Source of the DNA: CAZOVB01 sp046541415
GTDB taxonomy: Bacteria > Planctomycetota > Phycisphaerae > SM23-33
Assembly: GCA_046541415.1 (NCBI GenBank)
Contig: JBKHDI010000010.1
Coordinates: forward strand, 10,690-74,689
DNA length: 64,000 nucleotides
Reading direction: 5' to 3'
Numbering within the stretch: the stretch's first letter is position 1; the number at the start of each line of letters is the position of its first letter. Position numbers and translations under genes: made by a program. This document shows positions 56,501-64,000 of the stretch, in pieces. A model generated the notes under the pieces. The model had not been told where the DNA came from and did no database searches. It worked only from the letters and a program-made list of their open reading frames with translations.

Positions 56501-57140
56501 GGAAAGCTTCAACGACGGCGTGAAGGTCGCCATCGGCTGCATGATCCAGCAGGTCCGCCACACGTTTACCAAGAAGGCGGGCAAGAAGATGGCCATGCTC
56601 ACCGTCGAGGACCTGACGGGCAAGGCCGATGCGGTCGTCTTCCCGCGGACGTTCGAAACCGTCGCCGACCTGCTGGTTCCCGAAGCGATCGTCTTCCTGG
56701 TCGGGACCATCGACAAGCAGCGCGAAAGGCCGAACATCCTGGTCGACGAGGTCATCCCCGTCGACGAGGGCATCCGGCGGTTCACCGGGCGGGTCGTCAT
56801 TCGCCTCGATGCCGACCACGTCGCCGACGATTCGCTGCTCGGTCAACTCCAACTGCTGCTGCGGAAGCATTCGGGCAACTGCCCGCTGGACGTCCAGCTC
56901 CGCCCGGCCGGGCGGCCCGACGTCATCGCGACCATCCACCCGGAGAACGACTGGTCGGTCTCCACCGAGCGGGCGCTTCTGGGCGAACTGACCGACCTGC
57001 TGGGCGACCAGAAGCACCTGCACCTGGTTGCCCGCAAGCTGCCGCAGGACAACGGCAACGGCAGACACCGCTTCCGGCGCGACTCCGGGGCTGCGGGGCA
57101 GAACGGCGTGGCTTCCGAGGCTGTCACGCGCTTCAACTGA
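53583..57140 (+). CDS. dnaE: DNA polymerase III alpha subunit
   Basis: Replicative polymerase, 1185 residues, DnaE1 type. The N-terminal PHP domain has HLHVHSHYSLLDG, LTDHGNLFG and NDVHFLTRDA, with most metal ligands kept, so it may still proofread. The polymerase core has the catalytic PDIDID (about residue 395), the palm/finger segment ITYGTLKAKAVIRDVGRVM and YRPGPMELIP. FGYGFNKAHS-type helix-hairpin-helix, GQMSFFGGG (a clamp-binding motif) and an OB-fold (VAIGCMIQQVRHTFTKKAGKKMAML) follow. dnaA starts about 310 bases downstream on the same strand, an unusual neighbour pair. Confidence 0.97.
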   Translation: MSEFCHLHVHSHYSLLDGGNRIKDLVTTAKAHGMKSLALTDHGNLFGAVDFYTTCKAEGIKPILGMEAYISPTTRFDKDMKMSDASYHLLLVAMNQAGWKNLLRLSSRAYLEGFYYKPRIDREILAEFSEGLICTTACIGGEVPQAILRNDPAGARKIAGQYLDIFGPERFFIEVQNQGEEDQNRANPELIKLAGELGVGTVGTNDVHFLTRDAKASHQVLTCISTGKTLDDDTKLAYSPELYLKSVEEMHETLKHFPDAIGSTMQIAEMCDLDLDFTEKHLPVFKTPHGEDDNGYLRKLAYEGLERRFDGEQIPDDYKQRLDRELGVIEDKGYSSYFLIVNDFVQYARQHGIPSAPRGSGVATLLGYCLGIADVDPMQYGLLFERFTDPARQEDPDIDIDICQEGRGKVIQYVREKYGHVAQIITYGTLKAKAVIRDVGRVMNIPLDEVDAISKLVPEGPKVTLDKALETEPDLKKLYETDDRVRRMIDYGKRLEGLARHSGIHAAGVIVCDEPLEDLIPLCRQTDSEDAVTQWDGPTCEKAGMMKMDFLGLRTLTIIQRARELVKETTGKDIDPEKLPLDDAKVFQLFCEGRTDGVFQFESDGMKNVLLQMQPERIEGLIAANAMYRPGPMELIPTYCARKRKEEEIPSVHPLVDDLLAETYGIMAYQEQVMQVLNRLGKLPLNRALTLIKAISKKKEKVIAAEKPNFLDGAEENGIARSEAEKLFDLILKFAGYGFNKAHSTRYAIVAYQTAYFKVHYPRQFLAATLTFECGDTDKVVQYMAEARRMGIEILPPDINTCGSAFAVDGEAVRFGLSAVKGVGAKAVDAIVEARQEHGSFSDLYDFCENVDLRAVNKSTIEALIKCGAFDALGASRAAMTEGLAQAIEVGQSAAREKKSGQMSFFGGGGLLGETEADKPPVRFPDVEPWSETELLQAEKETLGFYITSHPLVKFAREIESLSQPSGVNLSRLESFNDGVKVAIGCMIQQVRHTFTKKAGKKMAMLTVEDLTGKADAVVFPRTFETVADLLVPEAIVFLVGTIDKQRERPNILVDEVIPVDEGIRRFTGRVVIRLDADHVADDSLLGQLQLLLRKHSGNCPLDVQLRPAGRPDVIATIHPENDWSVSTERALLGELTDLLGDQKHLHLVARKLPQDNGNGRHRFRRDSGAAGQNGVASEAVTRFN

Positions 57141-57449
57141 CGAGTTATCCACACGCCGGTTGCCCGGAAATGCACAGGTTTGAGGCACTTTCCACCAGCC
57201 TGTCCACAGGTTATCCACACCGGGCTGTGTTAAGATCGGTATTTTGCCATCCGGGCGATTGCATTCCCCTCGCCTTGCTGTTTAACTAGCAATCGGGCGT
57301 CGTGATCGTGCTTCGTGTCACCGCCATGGGTGGCTCAGCGTGCATTCGACGCCGGGCCATGTCTGTTTATTTTGTCGCCTTATCGAGTTTTTTTCTCATA
57401 GCTCACAATGGACTGTCTCGCTCGCTTTCCCGGAAAGGCGGAACAACGG
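57141..57449. promoter_or_regulatory. Region between dnaE and dnaA with DnaA boxes (origin part 1)
   Basis: Two perfect TTATCCACA boxes (57145-57153 and 57211-57219) and a near match TGTCCACA (57201-57208) lie within 75 bases. Further on there is an inverted repeat TTGCT-N8-AGCAA (57275-57292) in the dnaA leader, and an AT-rich run just before dnaA. It probably serves both dnaA autoregulation and origin function. Confidence 0.7.
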
Positions 57450-58895
57450 ATGACACAGGTAGATCATGCGATCTGGCAACGAATTATCCAGCATGTCGTA
57501 GATAGGGGAGGCAACCTGATCCGCCCCTGGTTTACCGAGTTGGAGCCGTTGTCCCTCGAGCATGGCCTGCTGGAGATCCAGGTCCCCGGCCCCGAGCAGC
57601 GAAGCTACTGCCAGCAGCACGCCACACGCCTGTTCACCGAAGCCGCCCAGAAAGCAACCGGCCGCCTCATCGGCGTCTGCTTCCTCTGCAACGGGCTGCC
57701 GCCGATGCCCGCCCCGTCCAGCCGCTACGAATCCCACTCGGCCGGACATGACGGCAACAACGGCCAGCATCGCCAGAGGCCCGCAATCCAGACACCGTCC
57801 GGACAACACCAGACCGGCCAGGACGACGACGACCAGGCCGGCGGTACCTTCGGCGGCGACGACGACCTGCGCTTCAACGGCGAGTACACCTTCAAGACGT
57901 TCGTCAACGGCCCGTGCAACCGCCTGGCCCACGCCGCCTGCATGGCCATCAGCGAAACCCCGGGCCTGACCTACAACCCGCTGTTCATCCACGGCTCGGT
58001 CGGACTGGGCAAGACCCACCTGATCCACGCGACCTGCCAGAAGGTCAAGGCCGACCGCGAATCGGCCCGGACGCTGTTCCTCTCCTGCGAGACGTTCGTC
58101 AACCATTTCATCCAGGCCGTCGAACGAGGCCTGCTGCACGAATTCCGCTACCGCTATCGACATGTCGATGTCCTGGCCATCGACGACATCCAGTTCCTCG
58201 CCGACCACGAACAGACCCAGGAAGAATTCTTCCACACGTTCAACACGCTCTACCAGGACCAGAAGCAGATCATCCTGACCTCCGACCGCGGCCCGGCCGA
58301 GATCAAAAACCTCGAAGAACGCCTCACCAGCCGCTTCAACTGGGGCCTGGTCGCCCGCATCGACAAGCCCTGCTACGAAACCCGTGTGGCCATCGTCCAC
58401 AAGAAGGCCCGCCTGCGGAACATCGACCTGCCCGACGAAGTGGCCTGCTTTATCGCCGCGAAAATCGATTCCAACATCCGCGAACTCGAAGGCGCCATCA
58501 GCAAGATCACCATGCTCGCACAGGTCCTGGACCACCCGCTGAACCTCGCTCTGGCCGAACAGGCCTTCGGCGGCGGGCCGGCCGAAGCCTCCCGACGAGA
58601 AGTGACCATCGAAGACATCCTCAAGGCCGTTACCAGCCGCTTCAATGTCCGTATCGCCGACCTGCAGTCGAAAAAGCGAAGCCGCTCGATCGCCTTCCCC
58701 CGACAGGTCTGCATGTACCTAGCCCGCGAGATGACCCGCCACAGCCTCGAAGAAATCGGCGGCTACTTCGGCGGCCGCGACCACAGCACCGTCCTGCACG
58801 CCAACAAGCAGATCGAGTCGCTGCGCGACAAAGACGCCCAGTTCCAGGCCACCCTCGACAGCCTCAGCCACGAAATCCAGGCCGCTTCGGTCTGA
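57450..58895 (+). CDS. dnaA: Chromosomal replication initiator DnaA
   Basis: AAA+ initiator, 481 residues from the ATG at 57450; an in-frame ATG at 57408 is possible but has no ribosome site. Domain I is about 1-80; domain II (about 85-150) is a low-complexity linker of His, Gly, Gln and Asp. The ATPase has FIHGSVGLGKTHLIHA (Walker A), DVLAIDDIQFL (Walker B) and ILTSDRGP (sensor 1). Domain IV ends with REMTRHSLEEIGGYFGGRDHSTVLHA, the DnaA-box-binding signature. Boxes lie on both sides. dnaN and recF, the usual neighbours, are absent: dnaE precedes it and an ion channel follows. Confidence 0.97.
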   Translation: MTQVDHAIWQRIIQHVVDRGGNLIRPWFTELEPLSLEHGLLEIQVPGPEQRSYCQQHATRLFTEAAQKATGRLIGVCFLCNGLPPMPAPSSRYESHSAGHDGNNGQHRQRPAIQTPSGQHQTGQDDDDQAGGTFGGDDDLRFNGEYTFKTFVNGPCNRLAHAACMAISETPGLTYNPLFIHGSVGLGKTHLIHATCQKVKADRESARTLFLSCETFVNHFIQAVERGLLHEFRYRYRHVDVLAIDDIQFLADHEQTQEEFFHTFNTLYQDQKQIILTSDRGPAEIKNLEERLTSRFNWGLVARIDKPCYETRVAIVHKKARLRNIDLPDEVACFIAAKIDSNIRELEGAISKITMLAQVLDHPLNLALAEQAFGGGPAEASRREVTIEDILKAVTSRFNVRIADLQSKKRSRSIAFPRQVCMYLAREMTRHSLEEIGGYFGGRDHSTVLHANKQIESLRDKDAQFQATLDSLSHEIQAASV

Positions 58896-59373
58896 TTTCC
58901 CACCGCCATCCGACCGCGCCAAACGCCCCCGAACTGTCGGTCTGCGCGCAGAAAAGGCCCGCAGAAAACCCACAGGCCGATGTGGATAACCTGACGGTTG
59001 CAGTGATTTGCCCATCGGCTATGGCTGTGGAAAACCCCGTTGCATTGTCAACACCGTACGGGGCTGTCTGTTGACGTTGAGAAACTCGAGGCCTTCCGAC
59101 AGCGGGCGCGCCAGGTTATCCACAATGCAGCGGCCGAAAAAAACCGGATAAGTGAAGTGAATACAGGTAGATAGATCAGGGGCCCGAGCAAGAAACAACA
59201 GTTCTCACAGGCCATAGTACTACTACGACTGAATTAAAATATCCTATATAGAAGACAGAGCCCACAGACCCATCGGACCGCCCGGGCAGCATCTGCGAGA
59301 CAAACCCAGGAAATCTTGCCAGCTGCCAGCCGGAGCTATGCAGCCGAACCGCCGGAACCTATAATCGCACCCC
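58896..59373. other. Probable chromosomal origin, downstream of dnaA (origin part 2)
   Basis: About 480 bases without a gene. It contains TGTGGATAA (58981-58989), TTATCCACA (59116-59124), a one-mismatch box TGTGGAAAA (59026-59034), and a markedly AT-rich stretch at about 59229-59254 that could unwind first. Together with the boxes upstream of dnaA it forms a bipartite arrangement. Confidence 0.7.
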
Positions 59374-60447
59374 ATGGCCGAGCCGACAGGCAAATCCGAG
59401 TTCGCAACCGCACGGGAAACCCTCGGAGTCTCCCGCGGAGCCATCCGCCGTTTCTTCCTGGCGCTGCTGTTTTTGCTGGCCTTCGTGGTCGTCAGCATTC
59501 TTGGCTATGCGATGATCGAGCCGAATTACTCGCTGTTCGACTCGATCTACATGACCGTTATCACCATCTTCGGCGTCGGCTACGACGAGACCCACCCACT
59601 TTCGATGGCAGGGCGGATCTGGACCATCCTGGTCATCTTCGGTGGCGTGGGCCTGGGCGCCGTGGCCGTCGGCCTGTTCGTCGCAGTCGTTCTGGAAGGC
59701 GAAATCAGAAACATCGTCGGGAGGCGTCAGTTGGAAAAAGACATTGCAAGACTCTCCGAACACGTCATCGTCTGCGGGTACGGCATGATGGGGGCCCTGA
59801 TCGCCGAAGAACTGCTCGAACGCACACGCGATGTGGTCGTCATCGATACCAAACCCGAACGAACCGCCGCCGCCGAACGGGCTGGGCTGCTCTTCGTCCT
59901 CGGTGACGCCCAGGAAGAGAAGACCCTCACCGCCGCGGGCATCGAACGGGCCTCCGTCCTGGTCGCCACGCTGAAAGACGACGCCGACAACGTCTTTGTC
60001 ACCCTCACCGCCCGCCAGGCCAACAGCCGCCTGAAAATCGTCGCCAGGGCCCAGCAATCCGCCACAGAGGCCATCCTCCGCCGCGCAGGGGCCACCCGGG
60101 TCGTCTGCCCGCAGATCATCGGCGCCAGCCGCGTTGTCGACGTCGTCACACGCCCCGCCGTGGTCGACCTGGTCGAAATGGCCCACAAGGGCGTGGAACT
60201 CGAAATGGACCAGCTGGTCCTGACCACCAAAAGCAACCTGGTGGGCAAAACCCTGCTGGAACTGGCCCTGCCGAAAAAAACCGGCGCCACCGTCGTGGCC
60301 ATCCAACGCGCCGACGGCACGCCGATCTATCAGCCCACCAGCGATATGGTCCTCAAGGCCGGCGATACCCTCGTGCTGGTCGGCAAGAAAGGCGCTGCCA
60401 GACAGGTCCAGCAACTCGACCCAGACGTCGGCCAACACCACGAGTAA
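59374..60447 (+). CDS. Two-helix ion channel with RCK (TrkA) domains and unusual filter
   Basis: 357 residues, MthK/Kch-like. TM1 (about 27-47), pore helix and filter, TM2 (about 83-107), then an RCK_N Rossmann domain (VIVCGYGMMGALIAEELL, about 131-148, with the following acid in VVVIDTKP) and an RCK_C/TrkA_C domain (about 265-345). The filter reads TIFGVGYDE (64-72): relative to TVGYG, Thr becomes Gly and the last Gly becomes Asp. Potassium selectivity is therefore uncertain. RCK_C domains bind cyclic di-AMP in other bacteria. Standing alone after the origin. Confidence 0.85.
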   Translation: MAEPTGKSEFATARETLGVSRGAIRRFFLALLFLLAFVVVSILGYAMIEPNYSLFDSIYMTVITIFGVGYDETHPLSMAGRIWTILVIFGGVGLGAVAVGLFVAVVLEGEIRNIVGRRQLEKDIARLSEHVIVCGYGMMGALIAEELLERTRDVVVIDTKPERTAAAERAGLLFVLGDAQEEKTLTAAGIERASVLVATLKDDADNVFVTLTARQANSRLKIVARAQQSATEAILRRAGATRVVCPQIIGASRVVDVVTRPAVVDLVEMAHKGVELEMDQLVLTTKSNLVGKTLLELALPKKTGATVVAIQRADGTPIYQPTSDMVLKAGDTLVLVGKKGAARQVQQLDPDVGQHHE

Positions 60448-61266
60448 CGCAAACCCCCCATCCCACTCAGTTGCTCGATATTGTAAGCCCAGGGTCTCCT
60501 GACCCGGGCGCTGAACCCTTCACCCCCCAGCCGCTTCTGCCGCCCCGGCAGGGCCGGCCGTAGGATTCCATGCGTCCTGAACGAAAGCGAAGCAATCAGA
60601 GGTCTGCACGGCCGGCCGCGATGGCTTGGGGTCCTGACCCCGGCGCTGCTCGATTCGGAGTACTTCCTGAAATGAACCCTACGACGACCCCGGCAGGGGT
60701 CGGAAGAATAAGAAGAGCAGAGGGGTGGGGCGCATGCGTTCCCAGGATTGGCTTCGGCCTTTCGGCCTGGGCCATCCTGGGCTACTCACGTCGACCCTTG
60801 CGGGGTCGGAGCAAGGGGCCGTCCGATTCGCTTGCAGCAGGGGGCGGCTTCGGCAAGGTCTGCACCGCCGGCCGCGATGGCTTGGGGTCCTTCTGGGTCG
60901 ACGGCGTTTTCGAATCGGCACAGCGTCGAGGGACTGGCCGGCGGGGTCTGGGGATCGACTCCGCCCAGGCCAAGGCCCTGGAAAAGTCGATCCTCGAACC
61001 CGTCGCCGCCAGCCAGCGCGACGCCAGGGCTACCGAACAGGCCCGCGTCAGGCCCGCCTCCGCGCCATGAACGAAGCGATGACCTGATCGATCCTGGCCA
61101 GGAAGTATCGGGGCAGCTCGGAAGTTCTCTGGACAACAGCAGCAGGGACGGGTATTCGTTGGGATGAATGTCGTGGCAGACGTTGGCTCCAATCTTTTTA
61201 AAGGGGAGCGTTGAGTCTCGTGAGGCTTCGTGTCAGCTGTCTTCATCTCAAGAGCAAGGTGGAAAC
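60448..61266. repeat. Gene-free region with direct repeats
   Basis: About 820 bases, GC-rich, with no supported gene. A 35-bp direct repeat with one mismatch lies at 60601-60635 and 60857-60891. Shorter related units are also present: gggtctcctgacccg-like at about 60491 and ggggtcctgacccc-like at 60630, and aaggggtcgg/ggggtcgga around 60690-60810. TGGGCTACTCACG at 60778-60790 recurs inverted at 61900-61912. It may be an interspersed repeat family or decayed sequence. Confidence 0.6.
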
Positions 61267-61773
61267 ATGCAAGGGATCTATGCGATAGCATTTCTGTATA
61301 TCTGGTTGGCAGGACAATGGTTTGTCGGACGACTGGTCCGGGCCCTGCGTTTTGCACTGACGCTGGAACCAGCTGAGGATTGGCAGCGTTGTGAAAACGT
61401 CACGTCGGGCATCATCGGAACCATCGAGCGGACACTGGTGCTGGTCTCGCTGATCCTCCACATGCCCGTTGCCATCCTGGTCTGGCTGACTGTCAAGACC
61501 GCAGGCGGGGCCGCTGCCTGGTGGGCTGATCATCCCAGCCGCGCCGAGCAGGATGACAACGCCCCTGAGCACCTTACGGTCCGACAGCAATTCTCGATTT
61601 ACCTGATCGGGACGGGGTTGTCGGTCCTTTTCGCACTGGCAGCCTGGCTGTTCTGTAAATGGACTGCCGATTGGATGAGCGCCATAGACCCCAGCCCGGC
61701 GGGTTGGCTGTATCTGGCAGGGGTGCTGGCAGCGCTGCCGCTTCTTTGCCTGATCTTCCGTTGGACGCTGTGA
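61267..61773 (+). CDS. Small integral membrane protein, family unknown
   Basis: 168 residues with about four hydrophobic segments (1-20, about 50-75, 108-130, 140-165) and a charged loop (DHPSRAEQDDNAPEH). No motif recognised. An AGGTGGA ribosome site is 5 bases before the ATG at 61267. It has the base composition of its neighbours. Gene status rests on the ribosome site, the length and the clean membrane pattern. Confidence 0.55.
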   Translation: MQGIYAIAFLYIWLAGQWFVGRLVRALRFALTLEPAEDWQRCENVTSGIIGTIERTLVLVSLILHMPVAILVWLTVKTAGGAAAWWADHPSRAEQDDNAPEHLTVRQQFSIYLIGTGLSVLFALAAWLFCKWTADWMSAIDPSPAGWLYLAGVLAALPLLCLIFRWTL

Positions 61774-62030
61774 ACCGGATCAACCCGCGGCGACGGCCCA
61801 GTACAACTCTTCCGAATAGAACAGGAGTTGTTACTCTTGGTTCGGCATAGGGGGTCCTTGGAGTAGGGCCGTGAGGGGTTTGGACCTCAGAGGGCTCGGC
61901 GTGAGTAGCCCAAGCCCTCGCCGCCAGCCAACGTCCGGCCAGAGGCAGCGGATGGAACCGATGCCGTCAGGAATGAAGAACCCAACTGGACCGCCGACCT
62001 CGATTGGCGCGAAGACAGAGAGACGAGATG

Positions 62031-62792
62031 TCATCTTGATGCGGTTCTTCTTGCACTTTCTCTCATCAGCAGGAACAGATCGATCAGCAGGAGTATCGTC
62101 CAGGCCGTGCCGGCGAGCGCCCAACCCCCGCGCTGCCACTGCCTCTCCGGATTAGCCTCACTTAGGACCATCAGGTTCAAGCCCTGTCCGATATTGACTT
62201 CATGGCCATACCAACTGCGGATCCTGGACGGCCAGGCGTACACGAAGATGAACCAAGCAGAGGCAACTGCCACAGGCAGGATCAGCCACAGGCTGGCAGG
62301 AATAAGTCGTCGGTCGAGCACCGTCATCGATGCTGTTGCGACGCCGGCGAAGAACATGAAGCGGATCCAGTAGGCCTTGCTGATATCGTCGACATTGTGG
62401 TGCGGATCAAACGTGCTGAGGTAGTGGGCCAACAGGAGTACGCATAGAGCCAGGTTCAGATGCAATGCAACGCTCAGCAGAAAGCTCCGCCCGAACTCCA
62501 CATCGGGCAGGCTCAATGCCCAGGCGGCCAAGAGTACGTTCAGGGCGCCCAGGAATCCCAAGGCGTCCAGCAGGCCAAACTGCATGCCGTAGCGCAAAAC
62601 CTGCGTGAGCCACCAAGCGACGATGATCCCATTGGCGAGCATCGTGGCCAACCCGAGGACCAACCTTCGCATGGGGATGCGTCTGGCAGAGATATCTGGT
62701 TTATTGACCGCCGTGTCGCAGTGTGGGCAGTTACCCTCAGCGGTCGGAAAAAGGAAGGTACGGAGACATTTGGGGCAGCTGTAGCGGTTCAA
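62031..62792 (-). CDS. Zinc-ribbon membrane protein of unknown function
   Basis: 253 residues. An N-terminal zinc ribbon (YSCPKCLRTFLFPTAEGNCPHCD, CxxC-x16-CxxC) precedes five or six transmembrane helices (from about residue 42 onward). The start is TTG with a strong AAGGAGG 5 bases upstream. Function unknown; zinc-ribbon plus helices recurs in the next gene, so the two are probably related in role and may form one transcript (36 bases apart). Confidence 0.65.
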   Translation of the reverse strand: MNRYSCPKCLRTFLFPTAEGNCPHCDTAVNKPDISARRIPMRRLVLGLATMLANGIIVAWWLTQVLRYGMQFGLLDALGFLGALNVLLAAWALSLPDVEFGRSFLLSVALHLNLALCVLLLAHYLSTFDPHHNVDDISKAYWIRFMFFAGVATASMTVLDRRLIPASLWLILPVAVASAWFIFVYAWPSRIRSWYGHEVNIGQGLNLMVLSEANPERQWQRGGWALAGTAWTILLLIDLFLLMRESARRTASR

Positions 62793-62828
62793 GGTTCCTC
62801 CTTGCTGTTCTGTGCGTGGTGGATTCGG

Positions 62829-63704
62829 TCAGGGCACTGCGCAGATTCCATCCGAAATCCGGAATTCCAGGTCCGTGGTTCCTTCGGATTCTCGCTTGAT
62901 AAGGACAACTGCGGGCCCTGTGACATTGGATATGGGGTCCAAAGAGGCCTCCCGGTTGATCTGCACATCTCCCCAATAGAGAACTTCCGTTCCGGAGGAC
63001 CTCTGCCAGGTGTGGCTCCCATCCGGCCGACCGAATCGCGTGGTGAAGTCATCAACAACCTGAGACCAGACGTTATTGGGCTGGTATGAACTTCGGCCCC
63101 CGATCCCGGTAACCCGCCCGTCTACGACAGTTACGGCCGCCTTCTGCCAGGGAGGGGGTACGTTCGGTTTCCACTCGAAGATGTGAAGTTTCTTGGTTCG
63201 CCCGTCTTCTCTGATCCGGTCTTCTACATAGCGGATGCGGCCTTCCTGCTCCATCCACGACAGATCTAGATCATCCAGACGATCTCCCAGACTAACTCCG
63301 GCGAAGGTATAGTTCGGAGCAAACCAGAAGACGTTCGCAACGGCGAACAGAGCGGCTGTGCCCAGCACGGAGACAGCTATCAGCCAAGGATATCTCACCG
63401 CGTTTATTGGTCTTTGACGAGGGCGGCCTGTTACGGTTGGGACCGGCGGTGGAGCATCGGCGGATGTTGCGGCCACGAGGCTTGCGGTGCCTTGGGCCAT
63501 CTCTCTGCAGTTGGGACACTCAGTCAGTTCGCCCTGCAGCACCGCCAGCGAGGAACCACAGTACTCGCATCGTGTCTGGATTTCCTGGCCTGGCTCGGTT
63601 TGGCAAACATCTTGGTCAAGCGAACTGCCGCAATAGGGGCACTTTCGGTCGATCATCTTCTCTGGCGGGAAACTCCGGGGGCAATTCGGGCAGTATATGC
63701 GCAC
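62829..63704 (-). CDS. Protein with two zinc ribbons, a membrane helix and an exported domain
   Basis: 291 residues. Two ribbons: CPNCPRSF with CPYCGSS, and CEYCGSS with CPNCREM (residues 5-70). A proline-rich linker, one helix (about 107-127), then a soluble domain of about 160 residues whose opening GVSLGDRLDDLDLS resembles small binding domains seen in planctomycete membrane proteins. The start is GTG with AAGGAG 7 bases upstream. No catalytic motif recognised. Located upstream of the zinc-ribbon membrane protein on the same strand. Confidence 0.63.
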   Translation of the reverse strand: MRIYCPNCPRSFPPEKMIDRKCPYCGSSLDQDVCQTEPGQEIQTRCEYCGSSLAVLQGELTECPNCREMAQGTASLVAATSADAPPPVPTVTGRPRQRPINAVRYPWLIAVSVLGTAALFAVANVFWFAPNYTFAGVSLGDRLDDLDLSWMEQEGRIRYVEDRIREDGRTKKLHIFEWKPNVPPPWQKAAVTVVDGRVTGIGGRSSYQPNNVWSQVVDDFTTRFGRPDGSHTWQRSSGTEVLYWGDVQINREASLDPISNVTGPAVVLIKRESEGTTDLEFRISDGICAVP

Positions 63705-64000
63705 GCAAGTCTCCTTTTTCTTCTCCGGTTTTTCCGCGGTCAGATGCTCATATGTTATCGAAACGGGTCAGACTGGGCTTGCTACTGGTATACCTCTGGA
63801 GCCCATCGGATAGCCACCGTAGACATGTATGAAATCTTATCGTATGCGAATAAGATGCAGGATAGCAAGAAGGATGCAGAAAAAGCCGGGAAAGAAGAGG
63901 GCTCCGCCCATCGACCTGCGGGAAATTGTCACTGGACGCGGGGGAGGGGGTTGGTAGGCTGTTGGCGGAGTTGAGCGGGCGCGCAGCAGAGTACAGGAGA
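63705..64000. other. Right-edge sequence without a recognised gene
   Basis: About 300 bases to the end of the window. It probably carries the promoter of the zinc-ribbon pair on the minus strand. A short open frame on the plus strand has no ribosome site or recognisable content. Confidence 0.4.

Noticed and set aside
53412..57218. 1268-codon minus-strand frame opposite dnaE
   Set aside because: The dnaE protein on the plus strand is intact and conserved; the antisense frame has only mirror composition.
60570..61167. Plus-strand open frames in the repeat region (e.g. 166 and 139 codons)
   Set aside because: Translations are low-complexity and reflect the repeats; no ribosome sites, and several frames are open at once, as expected by chance in GC-rich DNA.
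63707..63974. Small plus-strand frame at the right edge
   Set aside because: No ribosome site; composition looks random; may be an artefact.

Overview
The window looks like a chromosomal segment of a high-GC, strictly or facultatively anaerobic bacterium, most likely a planctomycete of the Phycisphaerae type. The clues are a prepilin-like protein with the N-terminus MRRKGFTLIELLVVIAIIALL, a PEP-CTERM protein, a DUF4159 protein with prenyltransferase-like repeats, two groEL paralogues in one operon, a eukaryotic-type UDP-sugar pyrophosphorylase, and an anaerobic energy toolkit ([FeFe]-hydrogenase plus Rnf). The taxonomic call is an inference from gene style; no rRNA is present.

Layout. 1-5.4 kb (minus): chaperone operon groEL1-groES-groEL2-dnaJ, with dnaJ cut by the left edge. 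5.4-9.5 kb (plus): response regulator and a three-subunit NAD-linked [FeFe]-hydrogenase, preceded by a Rex/CRP-like palindrome and followed by a terminator. 9.7-11.2 kb: a secreted AlgJ/AlgX-like protein. 11.2-16.1 kb (minus): queC, folP, cdaA, cdaR, proA. 16.2-17.7 kb (plus): queF and apbE. 17.7-24.5 kb (minus): an Rnf operon (small RseC-like gene, rnfC-D-G-E-A-B, then an alpha/beta hydrolase). 24.7-26.8 kb (plus): ispD and a secreted BNR-type protein. Then tRNA-His, parB, a cluster of three parS sites, asnB, a dimeric dUTPase, a DUF4159 protein, pgpH, phoH and a prepilin-like gene up to 38.4 kb. 39-53 kb carries UDP-GlcNAc pyrophosphorylase, nadK, a peptidase-MA-like protein, hflX, a PHP-like protein, a YycJ-type MBL hydrolase, a GNAT, an FAD oxidoreductase, a CPA2-type antiporter and a PEP-CTERM phosphoesterase. 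53.5-60.4 kb is dnaE, dnaA with DnaA boxes on both sides (probable oriC), and an RCK channel. 60.4-64 kb holds a non-coding repeat region and three poorly characterised membrane or zinc-ribbon genes.

How the genes work together. The NAD-linked hydrogenase, Rnf and ApbE (which would attach FMN to RnfG/RnfD) form an anaerobic redox module linking NADH, H2, ferredoxin and an ion gradient. CdaA makes and PgpH degrades cyclic di-AMP; an RCK channel and a CPA2 antiporter are the kind of ion transporters that nucleotide controls elsewhere. parB/parS and dnaA/DnaA boxes about 29 kb apart mark this as the origin-proximal part of the chromosome.

No CRISPR array, insertion sequence, prophage or recognisable defence system was seen. 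The points most worth following are the short HydB and altered H-cluster motif, the Rex-like operator, the variant diadenylate cyclase motif, the extended RnfA, the RseC-like rnf leader gene, the origin region and the repeat family near 60-62 kb.
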